DNA of 64,000 nucleotides, taken from assembly GCA_026705605.1 (NCBI GenBank), contig JAPPAK010000008.1, positions 62,001-126,000 on the forward strand, read 5' to 3'. This DNA comes from Chloroflexota bacterium (lineage in GTDB: Bacteria; Chloroflexota; Dehalococcoidia; Tepidiformales; Tepidiformaceae). The notes under the pieces were generated by a model. That model had not been told where the DNA came from. It saw nothing but the letters and a program-made list of their open reading frames with translations, and made no database searches. This document shows positions 8,358 through 16,424 of this stretch, piece by piece. The position numbers and the translations under genes are program-made. Position 1 is the stretch's first letter, and the number at the start of each line of letters is the position of its first letter.

Positions 8358-8510
8358 CTAGGTCGTGAAGACGAGCCCCAGGACCGTGCCCGCGATGATG
8401 GCCACCGCGCCCAGCCCCAGAACCAGGGCGATGGCGGACGGGCTGAACTCCGACCGCGCGTCCGTGTGCGCCGGCGCCACTTCGGGTGTGCTCTCGTCAG
8501 CGTTGCTCAT
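8358..8510 (-). CDS. Small single-pass membrane protein, 50 residues
   Basis: A short open frame encodes an acidic, hydrophilic N-terminus (MSNADESTPEVAPAHTDARS) followed by one hydrophobic helix, AIALVLGLGAVAIIAGTVLG, ending in LVFTT. It has good codon usage for this genome and a clean N-out/C-in or tail-anchor-like layout. A GGAGGG-like site (GGGAGGGCGGC on the minus strand) precedes the ATG. The gene lies between the DUF402 gene and the divergent ABC exporter genes. I do not recognise a family; it is supported only by its frame, ribosome site and hydrophobic segment. Confidence 0.5.
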   Translation of the reverse strand: MSNADESTPEVAPAHTDARSEFSPSAIALVLGLGAVAIIAGTVLGLVFTT

Positions 8511-8635
8511 GCCGCCCTCCCGGCCACATTCTGCGTCCCCGCCGGAATGTGCGCACCCCCGCTGGCGCCGGTCGAAACTTGATCGGGTGCGGTGCGTCGT
8601 CCACCCTCGATCGGGGCGTCTGACACAGGGGCGTC

Positions 8636-9379
8636 ATGGGAGCTGGAATGACTGCTGACGGGCACGCGGGCGACCTGGTGATCGACGCAAGGAGCGTCAC
8701 GAAGACGTACGACACCGGTGAGGTGCAGGTCCAGGCCCTGCGTGGCGTCGACCTTTATGTGCCCCGCGGCGAGATGGTCGCCGTCATGGGCCCCTCCGGC
8801 TGCGGCAAGACGACCCTCCTGAACTGCCTCTCCGGGCTCGACACCTTCGATGACGGCCAGGTCCTCATCAACGGCGAGGACATCGCCCGTATGGCCGACA
8901 ACGAGAAGACGGAGTTCCGGGCGCAGGGCATGGGTTTCGTCTTCCAGACCTACAACCTCCTCCCCGTCCTTTCCGCCGTCGAGAACGTCGAGTTGCCGCT
9001 CATTGTCTCCGGAACCAGGCCGCGCGACGCTCGCGAGCTTGCACTCGCCGCCCTCGAGCGGGTCGAGCTCCGGCAGTACGCCGGTCACCGCCCGGCTCAG
9101 CTTTCGGGAGGACAGCGCCAGCGCGTCACCGTTGCCCGCGCGGTCGTCAACAGCCCCTCAATCGTCTGGGCGGACGAGCCCACCGGCGCCCTCGACTCGA
9201 CGACCGCCGGGGGCATCATGGACCTGCTCGTGGAGTTGAACGCGAGCGCGAACCAGACGCAGGTCATCGTCACCCACGCTCCCGAGGTGGCCGCCCGCTG
9301 CCACCGCACCATCTACATGGCCGACGGCCTCATTGAACGCGAGGAAGCGATCCGCCCCCTCGCCCCCGCCCCCGCGTAG
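8636..9379 (+). CDS. ABC transporter ATP-binding protein, MacB/LolD type
   Basis: This is the ATPase that powers the adjacent FtsX-type permease. The product (247 residues from 8636, or 243 from the ATG at 8648, which has GGGAG five bases upstream) carries Walker [10 protein letters not shown], a Q-loop in [22 protein letters not shown], the LSGGQRQRV signature, Walker [14 protein letters not shown] and the H-loop [10 protein letters not shown]. The MacB/LolD/FtsE subfamily is shown by the '[16 protein letters not shown]' opening and TGALDS box. Nine bases separate it from the permease, so they form one transcript. The substrate is not evident: such systems export lipoproteins, peptides or drugs, or regulate hydrolases mechanically. 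Confidence 0.93.
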   Translation: MGAGMTADGHAGDLVIDARSVTKTYDTGEVQVQALRGVDLYVPRGEMVAVMGPSGCGKTTLLNCLSGLDTFDDGQVLINGEDIARMADNEKTEFRAQGMGFVFQTYNLLPVLSAVENVELPLIVSGTRPRDARELALAALERVELRQYAGHRPAQLSGGQRQRVTVARAVVNSPSIVWADEPTGALDSTTAGGIMDLLVELNASANQTQVIVTHAPEVAARCHRTIYMADGLIEREEAIRPLAPAPA

Positions 9380-9388
9380 CGAACGGCC

Positions 9389-12300
9389 ATGGACGAACTG
9401 TTCGGCGTCTCCATGAACACGATCGCCGCGGTGGTGGTCATCATCACGCTCGCCATCCTCGTGCTGCTGGCGTGGGTGGCCTTCCGCAACCCGGTGATGT
9501 TCAAGACGGGTCTGCGCAATATCCCCCGCCGCCGCGCCCAGACCACCCTCATCGTCTTCGGCCTCATGCTCGCGACCGTCATCATGACCGTCGCCTTCGG
9601 CACCGGCGACACCGTCTCGAGCACCGTCACCGACGACATCTACCAGCTTACCGGCGAGACCGACATGCTCATCGTCTGGGACGAGGAAGGCAGCCCGCGC
9701 CCCGAGGACGAGCGTGTCATCCCCCTCGAGGAAGTGGCCGCCTGGGAGGAGCGATTCGCCAACGATCCCGATATCGATGGCTTCCTGCCGATCCTTCTGG
9801 AGACGCTCCCCGTCATCAACACGGCCACCGGGCTGAACGAGGCCGGCGCCACTATCGTCGCTTACGACACCGAGGCGGCAGCGCCGTTCGGCTCGCTCCG
9901 CGACCTTGACGGGAAGGCGATCACGCTCACCGGCAACCAGGTTGTGCTCAATGAGGATCTGGCCGGCGAAATCGATGCCGAGGTCGGGCACACGCTTGTC
10001 CTCCTCTATCAGGGCTATCCGTTAGAGGTCGACGTCGTCGCGATCGCGCCGAACAGCTTCCTCAGCGGCACCTTCAACGTCGGCGCCTCCGAGTTCCCCG
10101 GCGGCGCGGTGAGCTTCGACTTCCTTGCCGAAGTGATTGGCCGCGACGACATCGCGTACGCCGTGGTCGTGACGAACGCGGGCGGCGTGCGCGATGGGCT
10201 GGAGCGCTCCGACGTGGTGGAGGAGAAGCTCAACGAGGTCATCGATGGGACGCCCTATGAGGTGCAGCCGCTGAAGAAGGATGCGATCGAGATCGCCAAG
10301 CTCGTCGGCAGCGTCTTCACCACCGTCTTCATCATCTTCGGGCTGTTCTCGATCGCTGCCGGCATCCTCCTCATCTTCCTCATCTTCATCATGCTGGCGG
10401 CCGAGCGGAAGCCCGAGATGGGCATGGCCCGCGCCGTCGGCGCCAAGCGCCGCCACCTCGTCGAGTCCTTCCTCGCCGAGGGCATGGGCTACGACCTCGG
10501 CGCGGCCATCGTCGGCCTCGTTGCGGGCATCTTCGTGACGTTCGGCATGGTCGGGCTCATCAACGCCTTCGCCGAAACGGGCCTTGGTCTGGAGCTGCGC
10601 ACGAACCTCACCCCCCGGAGTCTCGTCGTCGCCTTCTGCCTCGGCGTCATCTCGACCTTCGTCGTCATCTTCTTCGCTGCCGTGCGCGCCAGCCGCCTCA
10701 ACATCGTTGCCGCCATCCGCGACCTGCCGGAGCCCATCGTCATCAATCCCGAAGCAGCAACCTGGCGGGGCTACGCGCGGGCGGTGCTCAACGCAGCCGT
10801 CGTCGGCGGAGCCATCGCCGTGAGCGTGTTCGCCCTCTACCGCCTGCCCGACTTCGCGCCGCTGTTCTCGATCGCCCTTCTGTTCGGGCTTATCGGGCCG
10901 TACGTCCACATGCTCCGGCGGCAGAACTTTGGCGCGCCGCGGCACGAGCGCATCGCCGGGCAGCGCATGCCCCTCTGGCCGTTCTTGCTCGTCCCCCTGA
11001 TCCCCTTCTACCTCGTCGCCCTGCTGATCGTCCGCGTCATGCGTGACCGCAACCCGCAGGTGAGCTTCTGGCTCATCGTCCTTGGCATCCTCCTGCCTCC
11101 CGTCGGCCTCGTCCTGATTGCCTCCCAGGACCGTGATCGGCCGATCGCGTGGGGGGCCGGCTTCGGAGTTGTGGGGCTGGCCCTCGCCGCCCTCTTCATG
11201 GAGTGGGCCTTCTCCTCCGACAGCTACTTCTTCTTCGCCGGGGGCATGTCACTCGCCTTCGGCTGGGCGGCCTTCACGCTGCGCTACTTCCGCCTCCACG
11301 AACGCATCTCGTTCACGATCCTCGCCTGCCTGTTGCTCGCCTTCTGGTACGTGTCGCCCGCCGGCGCGCTCGACTTCATCATCGGCGACCTCGAGGGCGG
11401 CCCCGAGCTCTTCTTCCTCAGCGGCATCGTCATGGTCGCCTGTGGCACCTTCCTCGTCGTCTACAACGCCGACATCCTGCTGCCGCCCATCGCCACCCTC
11501 GGGGCGCGGCTGGGACGCATTGTGCCCGCGGTCAAGACCGCCGTCGCCTACCCCCTGACAGCCCGCATGCGCACCGGCATGACGATCATGATGATCGGCC
11601 TCATCACCTTCTCCTTGGTCATGTTCTCCACCGTCAACGACAACTTCACCAACATCTTTCTCTCCGATGATGCGAAGGGCGGCTTCGACACCATCGTCTT
11701 CGTCAACAGCAACAACCGCACGGATGACCTTGTGGCGACGCTGGAGCAAAACGGCGTCGATACCGCGCCCATCGTCGCGGTGAGCGAGCAGCGCATCGCC
11801 TTTGCGGGCGAGACGGAGATATTCGTCGATGCCCCGGCCGGTCCGGGCGTTGCCGGCACCTTCACCGTCATCGGCGCCGACGCCGCCTTCTTCGCCACGA
11901 ACGAGTTCGAGCTGAAGCGGCGCGCTGCCGGCTACGCCAGCGACGAGGAGGTCTGGGCCGCAGTGGCCGGCGACCCCACCCTTGCCGTGATTCCGGGGGA
12001 GCTCACAGACACCGCGGGCGACGAATTCTCCGACTTCGAGCTGCTCAAGCTCGACCCCTCCCTTGTGGAGGAGGGCTTCGAGCCGTTCACCCTCCACCTC
12101 CACGCTCCCGGCACCGACCTCAACACGTCTGTCACCGTCATCGGACAGATGGACGATCCCGCGGACATCTTCTGGGCCGCCATCATCGTGCAGCGCGACA
12201 CCGTCGTCGCCGCCTTCCCCGATTCCGACTCCCAGCGATTCGTCATCAAGACCCGTGACGGAACCGACCAGGAGGCCTTCGCCAAGTCCATCGAGTCGGG

Positions 12301-12772
12301 CCTGCCCCAGGCCTCGGCCGAGTCGTTCCAGAAACTGCTCGACGACCAGCGTGCGGCCTCGCAGGGCTTCCTCCTGCTCTTCCAGGGATTCATGGGGCTC
12401 GGCCTCATCATCGGCATTGCCGCCCTCGGCGTGATCGCCTTCCGCGCCGTCGTCGAGCGCCGCCAGCAGATCGGCATGCTCCGCGCCATCGGCTACCAGC
12501 GCTCGATGGTCGCCCTCAGCTTTGTCTTCGAGTCGGGCTTCGTCGCCCTCTCCGGGATCATCCTGGGGGCCGTCCTGGGCGTCTCCCTCTCGTGGGTCCT
12601 CTTCACGTCGGGCGGCATCGGCGAGGCCTCCGAGGGCGCGGACTTCATCGTTCCCTGGCTCCAACTTATCGTCATCTGCGGAATTGCCTTCGGAGCCTCG
12701 ATGATCATGACCTGGTTCCCCGCCCAGAGCGCCTCGCGCGTCGCCGTCGCCGAGGCCCTCCGCTACGAATGA
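9389..12772 (+). CDS. Large FtsX-family ABC transporter permease
   Basis: The 1127-residue membrane protein has an N-terminal helix (about residues 7-30), a long extracytoplasmic region, then a FtsX block with GLFSIAAGILLIFLIFIML and the conserved AAERKPEMGMARAVGAKRR coupling loop. A central cluster of about eight hydrophobic helices follows (about residues 465-720), then a second extracytoplasmic domain. A second FtsX block ends the protein, with ERRQQIGMLRAIGYQRSMV. Two FtsX blocks in one chain suggest one polypeptide forms the whole membrane unit, unlike dimeric MacB. The middle cluster of extra helices is unusual for LolE/MacB proteins but known in long permeases of G+C-rich bacteria. The stop overlaps the SDR start (ATGA). 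Confidence 0.9.
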   Translation: MDELFGVSMNTIAAVVVIITLAILVLLAWVAFRNPVMFKTGLRNIPRRRAQTTLIVFGLMLATVIMTVAFGTGDTVSSTVTDDIYQLTGETDMLIVWDEEGSPRPEDERVIPLEEVAAWEERFANDPDIDGFLPILLETLPVINTATGLNEAGATIVAYDTEAAAPFGSLRDLDGKAITLTGNQVVLNEDLAGEIDAEVGHTLVLLYQGYPLEVDVVAIAPNSFLSGTFNVGASEFPGGAVSFDFLAEVIGRDDIAYAVVVTNAGGVRDGLERSDVVEEKLNEVIDGTPYEVQPLKKDAIEIAKLVGSVFTTVFIIFGLFSIAAGILLIFLIFIMLAAERKPEMGMARAVGAKRRHLVESFLAEGMGYDLGAAIVGLVAGIFVTFGMVGLINAFAETGLGLELRTNLTPRSLVVAFCLGVISTFVVIFFAAVRASRLNIVAAIRDLPEPIVINPEAATWRGYARAVLNAAVVGGAIAVSVFALYRLPDFAPLFSIALLFGLIGPYVHMLRRQNFGAPRHERIAGQRMPLWPFLLVPLIPFYLVALLIVRVMRDRNPQVSFWLIVLGILLPPVGLVLIASQDRDRPIAWGAGFGVVGLALAALFMEWAFSSDSYFFFAGGMSLAFGWAAFTLRYFRLHERISFTILACLLLAFWYVSPAGALDFIIGDLEGGPELFFLSGIVMVACGTFLVVYNADILLPPIATLGARLGRIVPAVKTAVAYPLTARMRTGMTIMMIGLITFSLVMFSTVNDNFTNIFLSDDAKGGFDTIVFVNSNNRTDDLVATLEQNGVDTAPIVAVSEQRIAFAGETEIFVDAPAGPGVAGTFTVIGADAAFFATNEFELKRRAAGYASDEEVWAAVAGDPTLAVIPGELTDTAGDEFSDFELLKLDPSLVEEGFEPFTLHLHAPGTDLNTSVTVIGQMDDPADIFWAAIIVQRDTVVAAFPDSDSQRFVIKTRDGTDQEAFAKSIESGLPQASAESFQKLLDDQRAASQGFLLLFQGFMGLGLIIGIAALGVIAFRAVVERRQQIGMLRAIGYQRSMVALSFVFESGFVALSGIILGAVLGVSLSWVLFTSGGIGEASEGADFIVPWLQLIVICGIAFGASMIMTWFPAQSASRVAVAEALRYE

Positions 12773-13563
12773 GCGCGGCGAACGACCGCCCCGAGCTGCG
12801 CGGTACGCAGCTCTTCGACCTCACCGGACGCGTCGCCATCATGACGGGCGCCGGGCGCGGCCTCGGCCGCACGATGGCCCTCGCCCTGGCCGCCGCAGGA
12901 GCCGATCTCGCCCTTGCCAGCCGCACCGCCTCGGAGCTTGACTCCCTTGTCGAAGAGGTGGAGGCGCTGGGCCGGCGCGCCATCGCCGTTCCCACCGACG
13001 TGACCTCCCCGGAGGCGTGCGAGGCGATGGTGGCCGCCGCCGTCGGGCGGCTCGGGCGCCTCGACATCCTCGTGAACAATGCCGGCATGAACGTCCGCAA
13101 GCCCGCCCTCGAGCTCACACCGGATGAGTTCGACTCCGTCCTTCAGGTCAACCTGAAGGGCTATTACAACGGCGCCCGGTCAGCGGGCCGGCACTTCGTC
13201 GCGCAGGGCTCCGGGAAGCTCATCAACGTCTCCAGCATCCTTGGCAGCGTCGCCCTGCCGAACCAGGCCGCCTACGCCTCGTCCAAGGGTGCGATCGACC
13301 AGCTCACGAAGGTGCTCGCGATTGAGTGGGCCGACGCCACAGTCCAGGTGAACGGCCTCGCCCCGACCTACTTCGAGACGGACCTGACCCGCCCGCTCTA
13401 CGAAGACCCCGAGCGCAAGGCCTTCATCGAAGACCGCACGCCTATGGGCCGCTGGGGACAGCCCCACGAGCTCGCCGGCGCCGTCATCTTCCTCGCGAGC
13501 GACGCTAGCGACTTCGTCACCGGCCAGACGATCCTCGTCGACGGCGGCTGGACGGCCTGGTAG
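12769..13563 (+). CDS. SDR family NAD(P)-dependent oxidoreductase
   Basis: The 264-residue protein is a classical short-chain dehydrogenase. It has the cofactor motif TGAGRGLGRT (about residues 26-35), ILVNNAG, the catalytic serine in INVSSILGS, the YxxxK pair in AAYASSKGAIDQ, and the C-terminal GQTILVDGGWTAW ending typical of glucose-dehydrogenase/FabG-like enzymes. An arginine after the first strand (SRTASE) suggests NADP preference. Its ATG overlaps the permease stop, so it is translationally coupled to the exporter, an odd pairing. Substrate is unknown. Confidence 0.88.
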   Translation: MSAANDRPELRGTQLFDLTGRVAIMTGAGRGLGRTMALALAAAGADLALASRTASELDSLVEEVEALGRRAIAVPTDVTSPEACEAMVAAAVGRLGRLDILVNNAGMNVRKPALELTPDEFDSVLQVNLKGYYNGARSAGRHFVAQGSGKLINVSSILGSVALPNQAAYASSKGAIDQLTKVLAIEWADATVQVNGLAPTYFETDLTRPLYEDPERKAFIEDRTPMGRWGQPHELAGAVIFLASDASDFVTGQTILVDGGWTAW

Positions 13564-13568
13564 CCGCT

Positions 13569-13964
13569 CTACGTCCCGCCGATCTGCGGCTCCCAGAGCG
13601 TGAAGAAGTACCCGTCCGGCCCCATTACCTGGCACGTCCGCCCCGTCCCGTCGTCGTGCGGCGGCTGGATGCTGACGTAGCCCATCTCGACCGCCTTCCG
13701 GTGCCGCGCGTCGATCGCGTCCACCTGGATGCGCACCTCCGCCCCGATACCCCGCGCCGCCCCCTCGTTGGCGAGCGCCTGACGCCACGGGTGCCCCTCG
13801 TACGACTCGTCCGAGTGCAGCTGGATCTCCGCGCCTTGCAGCGCGAGGCCGGCGAAGCCGGGGTGCCGTGTCTCCAGCGTCGCGCCGGCGACGTCGGTCA
13901 GGAACGCTGCGAAGCCGTTCAGGTCGGTCGCCCAGAGGACGATGCTGAGTGCCCCCTGCGGCAT
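13569..13964 (-). CDS. VOC (glyoxalase/bleomycin resistance fold) protein
   Basis: This is a 131-residue single-module VOC protein: ALSIVLWATDLNGFAAFL as the first strand-helix, GAEIQLHSDESYEGHPW in the middle, and a C-terminal CQVMGPDGYFFTLWEP strand holding the usual metal-binding glutamate. Such proteins bind metals and act as dioxygenases, epimerases, isomerases or resistance proteins. Its start lies five bases beyond the stop of the DUF35 gene on the same strand, so it is the last gene of the thiolase-like/DUF35/VOC group. A role as epimerase for an acyl-CoA is conceivable by context only. Confidence 0.75.
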   Translation of the reverse strand: MPQGALSIVLWATDLNGFAAFLTDVAGATLETRHPGFAGLALQGAEIQLHSDESYEGHPWRQALANEGAARGIGAEVRIQVDAIDARHRKAVEMGYVSIQPPHDDGTGRTCQVMGPDGYFFTLWEPQIGGT

Positions 13965-13969
13965 GGGAG

Positions 13970-14383
13970 TCAGGCCACGGGGCGGAAGCGGGGGACGGGC
14001 GCCTCCCCTTCGTGCTCCCACACCACCTCGACGGGCATGCCGACGACGATCTCGTCGTTCGGGACGCCGATGATGTTCGCAGGCATGCGCGGGCCTTCGT
14101 CCAGCTCCACGACCGCGATGTTGTAGGGAAGATCGGGCTCCCAGGCGGGGTGGTAGCGCTGGTGCATGATTCCGAACGTGTAGACGGTCCCGCGTCCGCT
14201 CACCTCTTTCCAGCTGATCCCCTCGGCCAGGCAGGTGGGGCAGGTGGGGGACGTGGGGAGGCGCATCTCGCCGCACATGTCGCAGGTTGCGAGCAGCAGG
14301 CGGCCCTCCTTGCCGGCGGCGAAGAAGGGTTCCGTCAGCTCATCGGGCTGGGAGACGGGCTTCACGGGTGGGGAGTCGGCCAT
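13970..14383 (-). CDS. Zn-ribbon OB-fold (DUF35) acyl-CoA-binding protein
   Basis: The 137-residue protein has a rubredoxin-like zinc ribbon with cysteines at 34, 37, 48 and 51 (CDMC...CPTC), followed by an OB-fold with GRGTVYTFGIMHQRYHP and PYNIAVVELDEGPRMPANI. DUF35 proteins partner thiolase-fold enzymes: in archaea they channel acetoacetyl-CoA, and in actinobacterial sterol degradation ChsH2-type DUF35 domains are required by the Ltp2 retro-aldolase. Here it lies 11 bases downstream of a thiolase-like gene on the same strand, so a complex between the two is very likely. The ribbon appears intact. Confidence 0.88.
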   Translation of the reverse strand: MADSPPVKPVSQPDELTEPFFAAGKEGRLLLATCDMCGEMRLPTSPTCPTCLAEGISWKEVSGRGTVYTFGIMHQRYHPAWEPDLPYNIAVVELDEGPRMPANIIGVPNDEIVVGMPVEVVWEHEGEAPVPRFRPVA

Positions 14384-14394
14384 CGTGCGTCGCC

Positions 14395-15585
14395 TCAGTT
14401 CGCGTGCGGGCTCAGGATGAGTGAGGCGTGGTAGCTCAACGCCCCCCCGTTGCCCGTCGAGAGGATGAGGTCGTTCTTCTCGACCTGGCGCTCGCCGCCC
14501 TGCCCGCGTCCCTGGATGATCGCTTCGCTCAGGGGGGTCATGCCCCACATGTAGTACGCGGAGAGCTGGCCGCCGCCCGTGTTCGTCGGGAGCGAGCCGC
14601 CGGGGCCGAGCTTCCCGTCCTCCACGAAGGCGCCGCCCTCGCCCTTCTTGCAGAAGCCGTAGTCCTCGAGCGTGACCAGCACGGTGTAGGTGTAGCAGTC
14701 GTACAGCTCGCAGACGTCGATGTCCTCGGGGCCCACGCCCGCCATACCGAAGACGGTCTCCGCGGCCAGCCGCGCGCCCGTCTCCGTTTCCGGGGAGTCT
14801 CCTGCGTGTCGGCTGTCGCCGGGGTGCCCCTGGCCCATGCCATGGACGTACACGGGCGGCTGCGGCATGTCCTTCGCCTGGTCCGGCGGGCTTACGATCA
14901 CCGCCACCGCGCCGTTCGAGACGAGGCAGCAGTCGAGCAGATGAAGCGGCTCCACGATCCAGCGGGAGGCGTGGTACTCCTCCAGCGTGAGCGGGTCCCG
15001 CATCTTCGCGTGCGGGTTCATCGTCGCCCACGAGCGCTCCGCCACCGCGATCGCCCCGAGCTGGTCCTGTGTGGTGCCGTAGAGCGACATGTGCCGCCGG
15101 GCGGCCAGCGCGTACGAGGTGTTCGCGCCGAAGTGCCCCGCTCCCGCCGAGAGCCCGAGGATGCCCGTCGGACCCGCCCGGCGACCCGCGTTGCCGTAGG
15201 CCGCCGCCGAGGAGCCGCCCTGCTGCAGGGGAGCGTCGGCGAAGACGCAGACCACGTGTTTGGCCATGCCCGCGTCGATCGCCATCGTCGCGTACTGCAC
15301 CATCTGTGCCGCCGTCGAACCGGCCGCGTTCATGTGGTTCAGAAGGCGGAGGTTGCCCATGCCGAGGGCGTTCTGGAGCTGCAGGCTTACGCCCTGGCCG
15401 GAAAACCCCGTGATGCCGGCATTGATGAGCAGGCCGTCGATGTCGGACTTCTCGAGCCCTGCATCGGCGATGGCGAGGCGTACGGCATCGACCGCGAAAT
15501 CGGTCGAACTCTTGCCGTAGATGCGCCCCATGGGCGTAATGCCGAGACCGGTGATGGCGGCTGCGCCGCGTAGTCGATGTGCCAT
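14395..15585 (-). CDS. Thiolase-like (lipid-transfer-type) enzyme lacking the usual nucleophilic Cys; possible aldolase
   Basis: The 396-residue protein has the thiolase fold: GAAAITGLGITPMG at the start, DAVRLAIADAGL helix, and the C-terminal half EDIDVCELYDCYTYTVLVT with GFCKKGEGGAFV typical of SCP-x/lipid-transfer thiolases. Where thiolases of this group read NACATGSTA, this protein reads HMNAAGSTA, placing Asn at about residue 86 instead of the catalytic cysteine. The C-terminal NTHGG histidine motif reads NTGGG (about residue 335). These replacements, and the adjoining DUF35 gene, fit Ltp2-like retro-aldolases rather than thiolysis. The alignment is from memory and should be tested. A TAGAAT hexamer seven bases before ATG suggests leaderless expression. 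Confidence 0.85.
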   Translation of the reverse strand: MAHRLRGAAAITGLGITPMGRIYGKSSTDFAVDAVRLAIADAGLEKSDIDGLLINAGITGFSGQGVSLQLQNALGMGNLRLLNHMNAAGSTAAQMVQYATMAIDAGMAKHVVCVFADAPLQQGGSSAAAYGNAGRRAGPTGILGLSAGAGHFGANTSYALAARRHMSLYGTTQDQLGAIAVAERSWATMNPHAKMRDPLTLEEYHASRWIVEPLHLLDCCLVSNGAVAVIVSPPDQAKDMPQPPVYVHGMGQGHPGDSRHAGDSPETETGARLAAETVFGMAGVGPEDIDVCELYDCYTYTVLVTLEDYGFCKKGEGGAFVEDGKLGPGGSLPTNTGGGQLSAYYMWGMTPLSEAIIQGRGQGGERQVEKNDLILSTGNGGALSYHASLILSPHAN

Positions 15586-15592
15586 GGCCGCG

Positions 15593-15598
15593 ATTCTA
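15593..15598 (-). promoter_or_regulatory. -10 like hexamer TAGAAT, probable leaderless start of the thiolase-like gene
   Basis: On the minus strand TAGAAT is followed by seven bases (CGCGGCC) and the ATG at 15585. It matches TATAAT at five of six positions, and no ribosome site is present. Confidence 0.5.
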
Positions 15599-15629
15599 GC
15601 GCAGGCCCTTCCGGCATGCCGCTCGCTGG

Positions 15630-16355
15630 TTAGAAGCGGTAGGTCTCGTAGTCCTTCGCGACCACCGTGCGCGCCAGGTCCGTCTGCACATCGGGCGTGA
15701 CGTGCGTCAGCACGAGCCTCGCCGAGGCGGGCATTGCCGCGTGTAGCTCGGGAATGTCGTCGACCAGGTTCATGTGAATCGGGATGGGGATGTCGCGCGA
15801 GGCGCACTCGGCCACGAGCACGTCCGCCTCGCGCGCGAGGTCAAAGACGGCGTCGCAGAGGCGCGTATCCCCCGTGTACGCGAAGCGCTCGCCCTCCAGC
15901 TTGGCCTGGTACCCGAGGTTGAGCGACAACCGGTTGTCGTGCTCGACCGCCACCGCCTCGACCGTCAGGTCCCCGACCGTCGTGGAGTCGCCCGCGGCCA
16001 GTTCCCGCCACTCGATGCCGAACTCGCCCTCGAACAGTCCCGGGTAGACCGTCCCGCCGACTTCGCGGGCCAGTCGCTCCGTCTCCGGCGGTCCCACGAT
16101 CGTGACCGGGGTCCTCCGGCCCTGGTGCTTCCAGTGCAGCAGCAGGAACGGCAGGCCCAGGAAGTGGTCACCGTGGTGGTGGCTCAGCACGACCGCCTCG
16201 ACCGTGTTCGGATCCACGCCGACGCGGTGCAGCGACATGAGCGCCTGCGGAGGCGCCTCGAAGAGGTAGCGGCCGTTCGCGAGGAACCCGTTCCAGCAGA
16301 GTCCTCCGGCGGCGAATGCGTTCCCCGTGCCGATGAAGGTCAGGTCGAGCGACAT
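15630..16355 (-). CDS. MBL-fold metallo-hydrolase, RNase Z-like
   Basis: The 241-residue product has the beta-lactamase-fold metal motif LSHHHGDHFLG (HxHxDH form), an early LTFIGTGNAFA strand seen in RNase Z and phosphodiesterase relatives, AYTGDTRLCD with the metal-bridging aspartate, and a late VLTHVTPD histidine. It lacks the exosite arm of classical tRNase Z, so it may be a cyclic-nucleotide or aryl-ester hydrolase instead. The ATG at 16355 is preferred to the one at 16364 because TAGGAT lies seven bases before it and overlaps the earlier ATG. It is divergent from the arginine operon. Confidence 0.82.
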   Translation of the reverse strand: MSLDLTFIGTGNAFAAGGLCWNGFLANGRYLFEAPPQALMSLHRVGVDPNTVEAVVLSHHHGDHFLGLPFLLLHWKHQGRRTPVTIVGPPETERLAREVGGTVYPGLFEGEFGIEWRELAAGDSTTVGDLTVEAVAVEHDNRLSLNLGYQAKLEGERFAYTGDTRLCDAVFDLAREADVLVAECASRDIPIPIHMNLVDDIPELHAAMPASARLVLTHVTPDVQTDLARTVVAKDYETYRF

Positions 16356-16362
16356 GGCCGGC

Positions 16363-16368
16363 ATCCTA
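16363..16368 (-). promoter_or_regulatory. -10 like hexamer TAGGAT, probable leaderless start of the MBL hydrolase gene
   Basis: On the minus strand TAGGAT is followed by seven bases (GCCGGCC) and the ATG at 16355, with no ribosome-binding site. Confidence 0.45.
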
Positions 16369-16412
16369 CTGCGCCCGCGTGACGTGCGTTCGCGCATGCC
16401 CGCGACAGGCGA

Positions 16413-16418
16413 GACAAT
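16413..16418 (+). promoter_or_regulatory. -10 like hexamer GACAAT, probable promoter of the arg operon
   Basis: GACAAT is followed by six bases (GCGGAT) and the argC ATG. This would give a leaderless arginine operon mRNA. No clear -35 element is seen. Confidence 0.4.
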
Positions 16419-16424
16419 GCGGAT

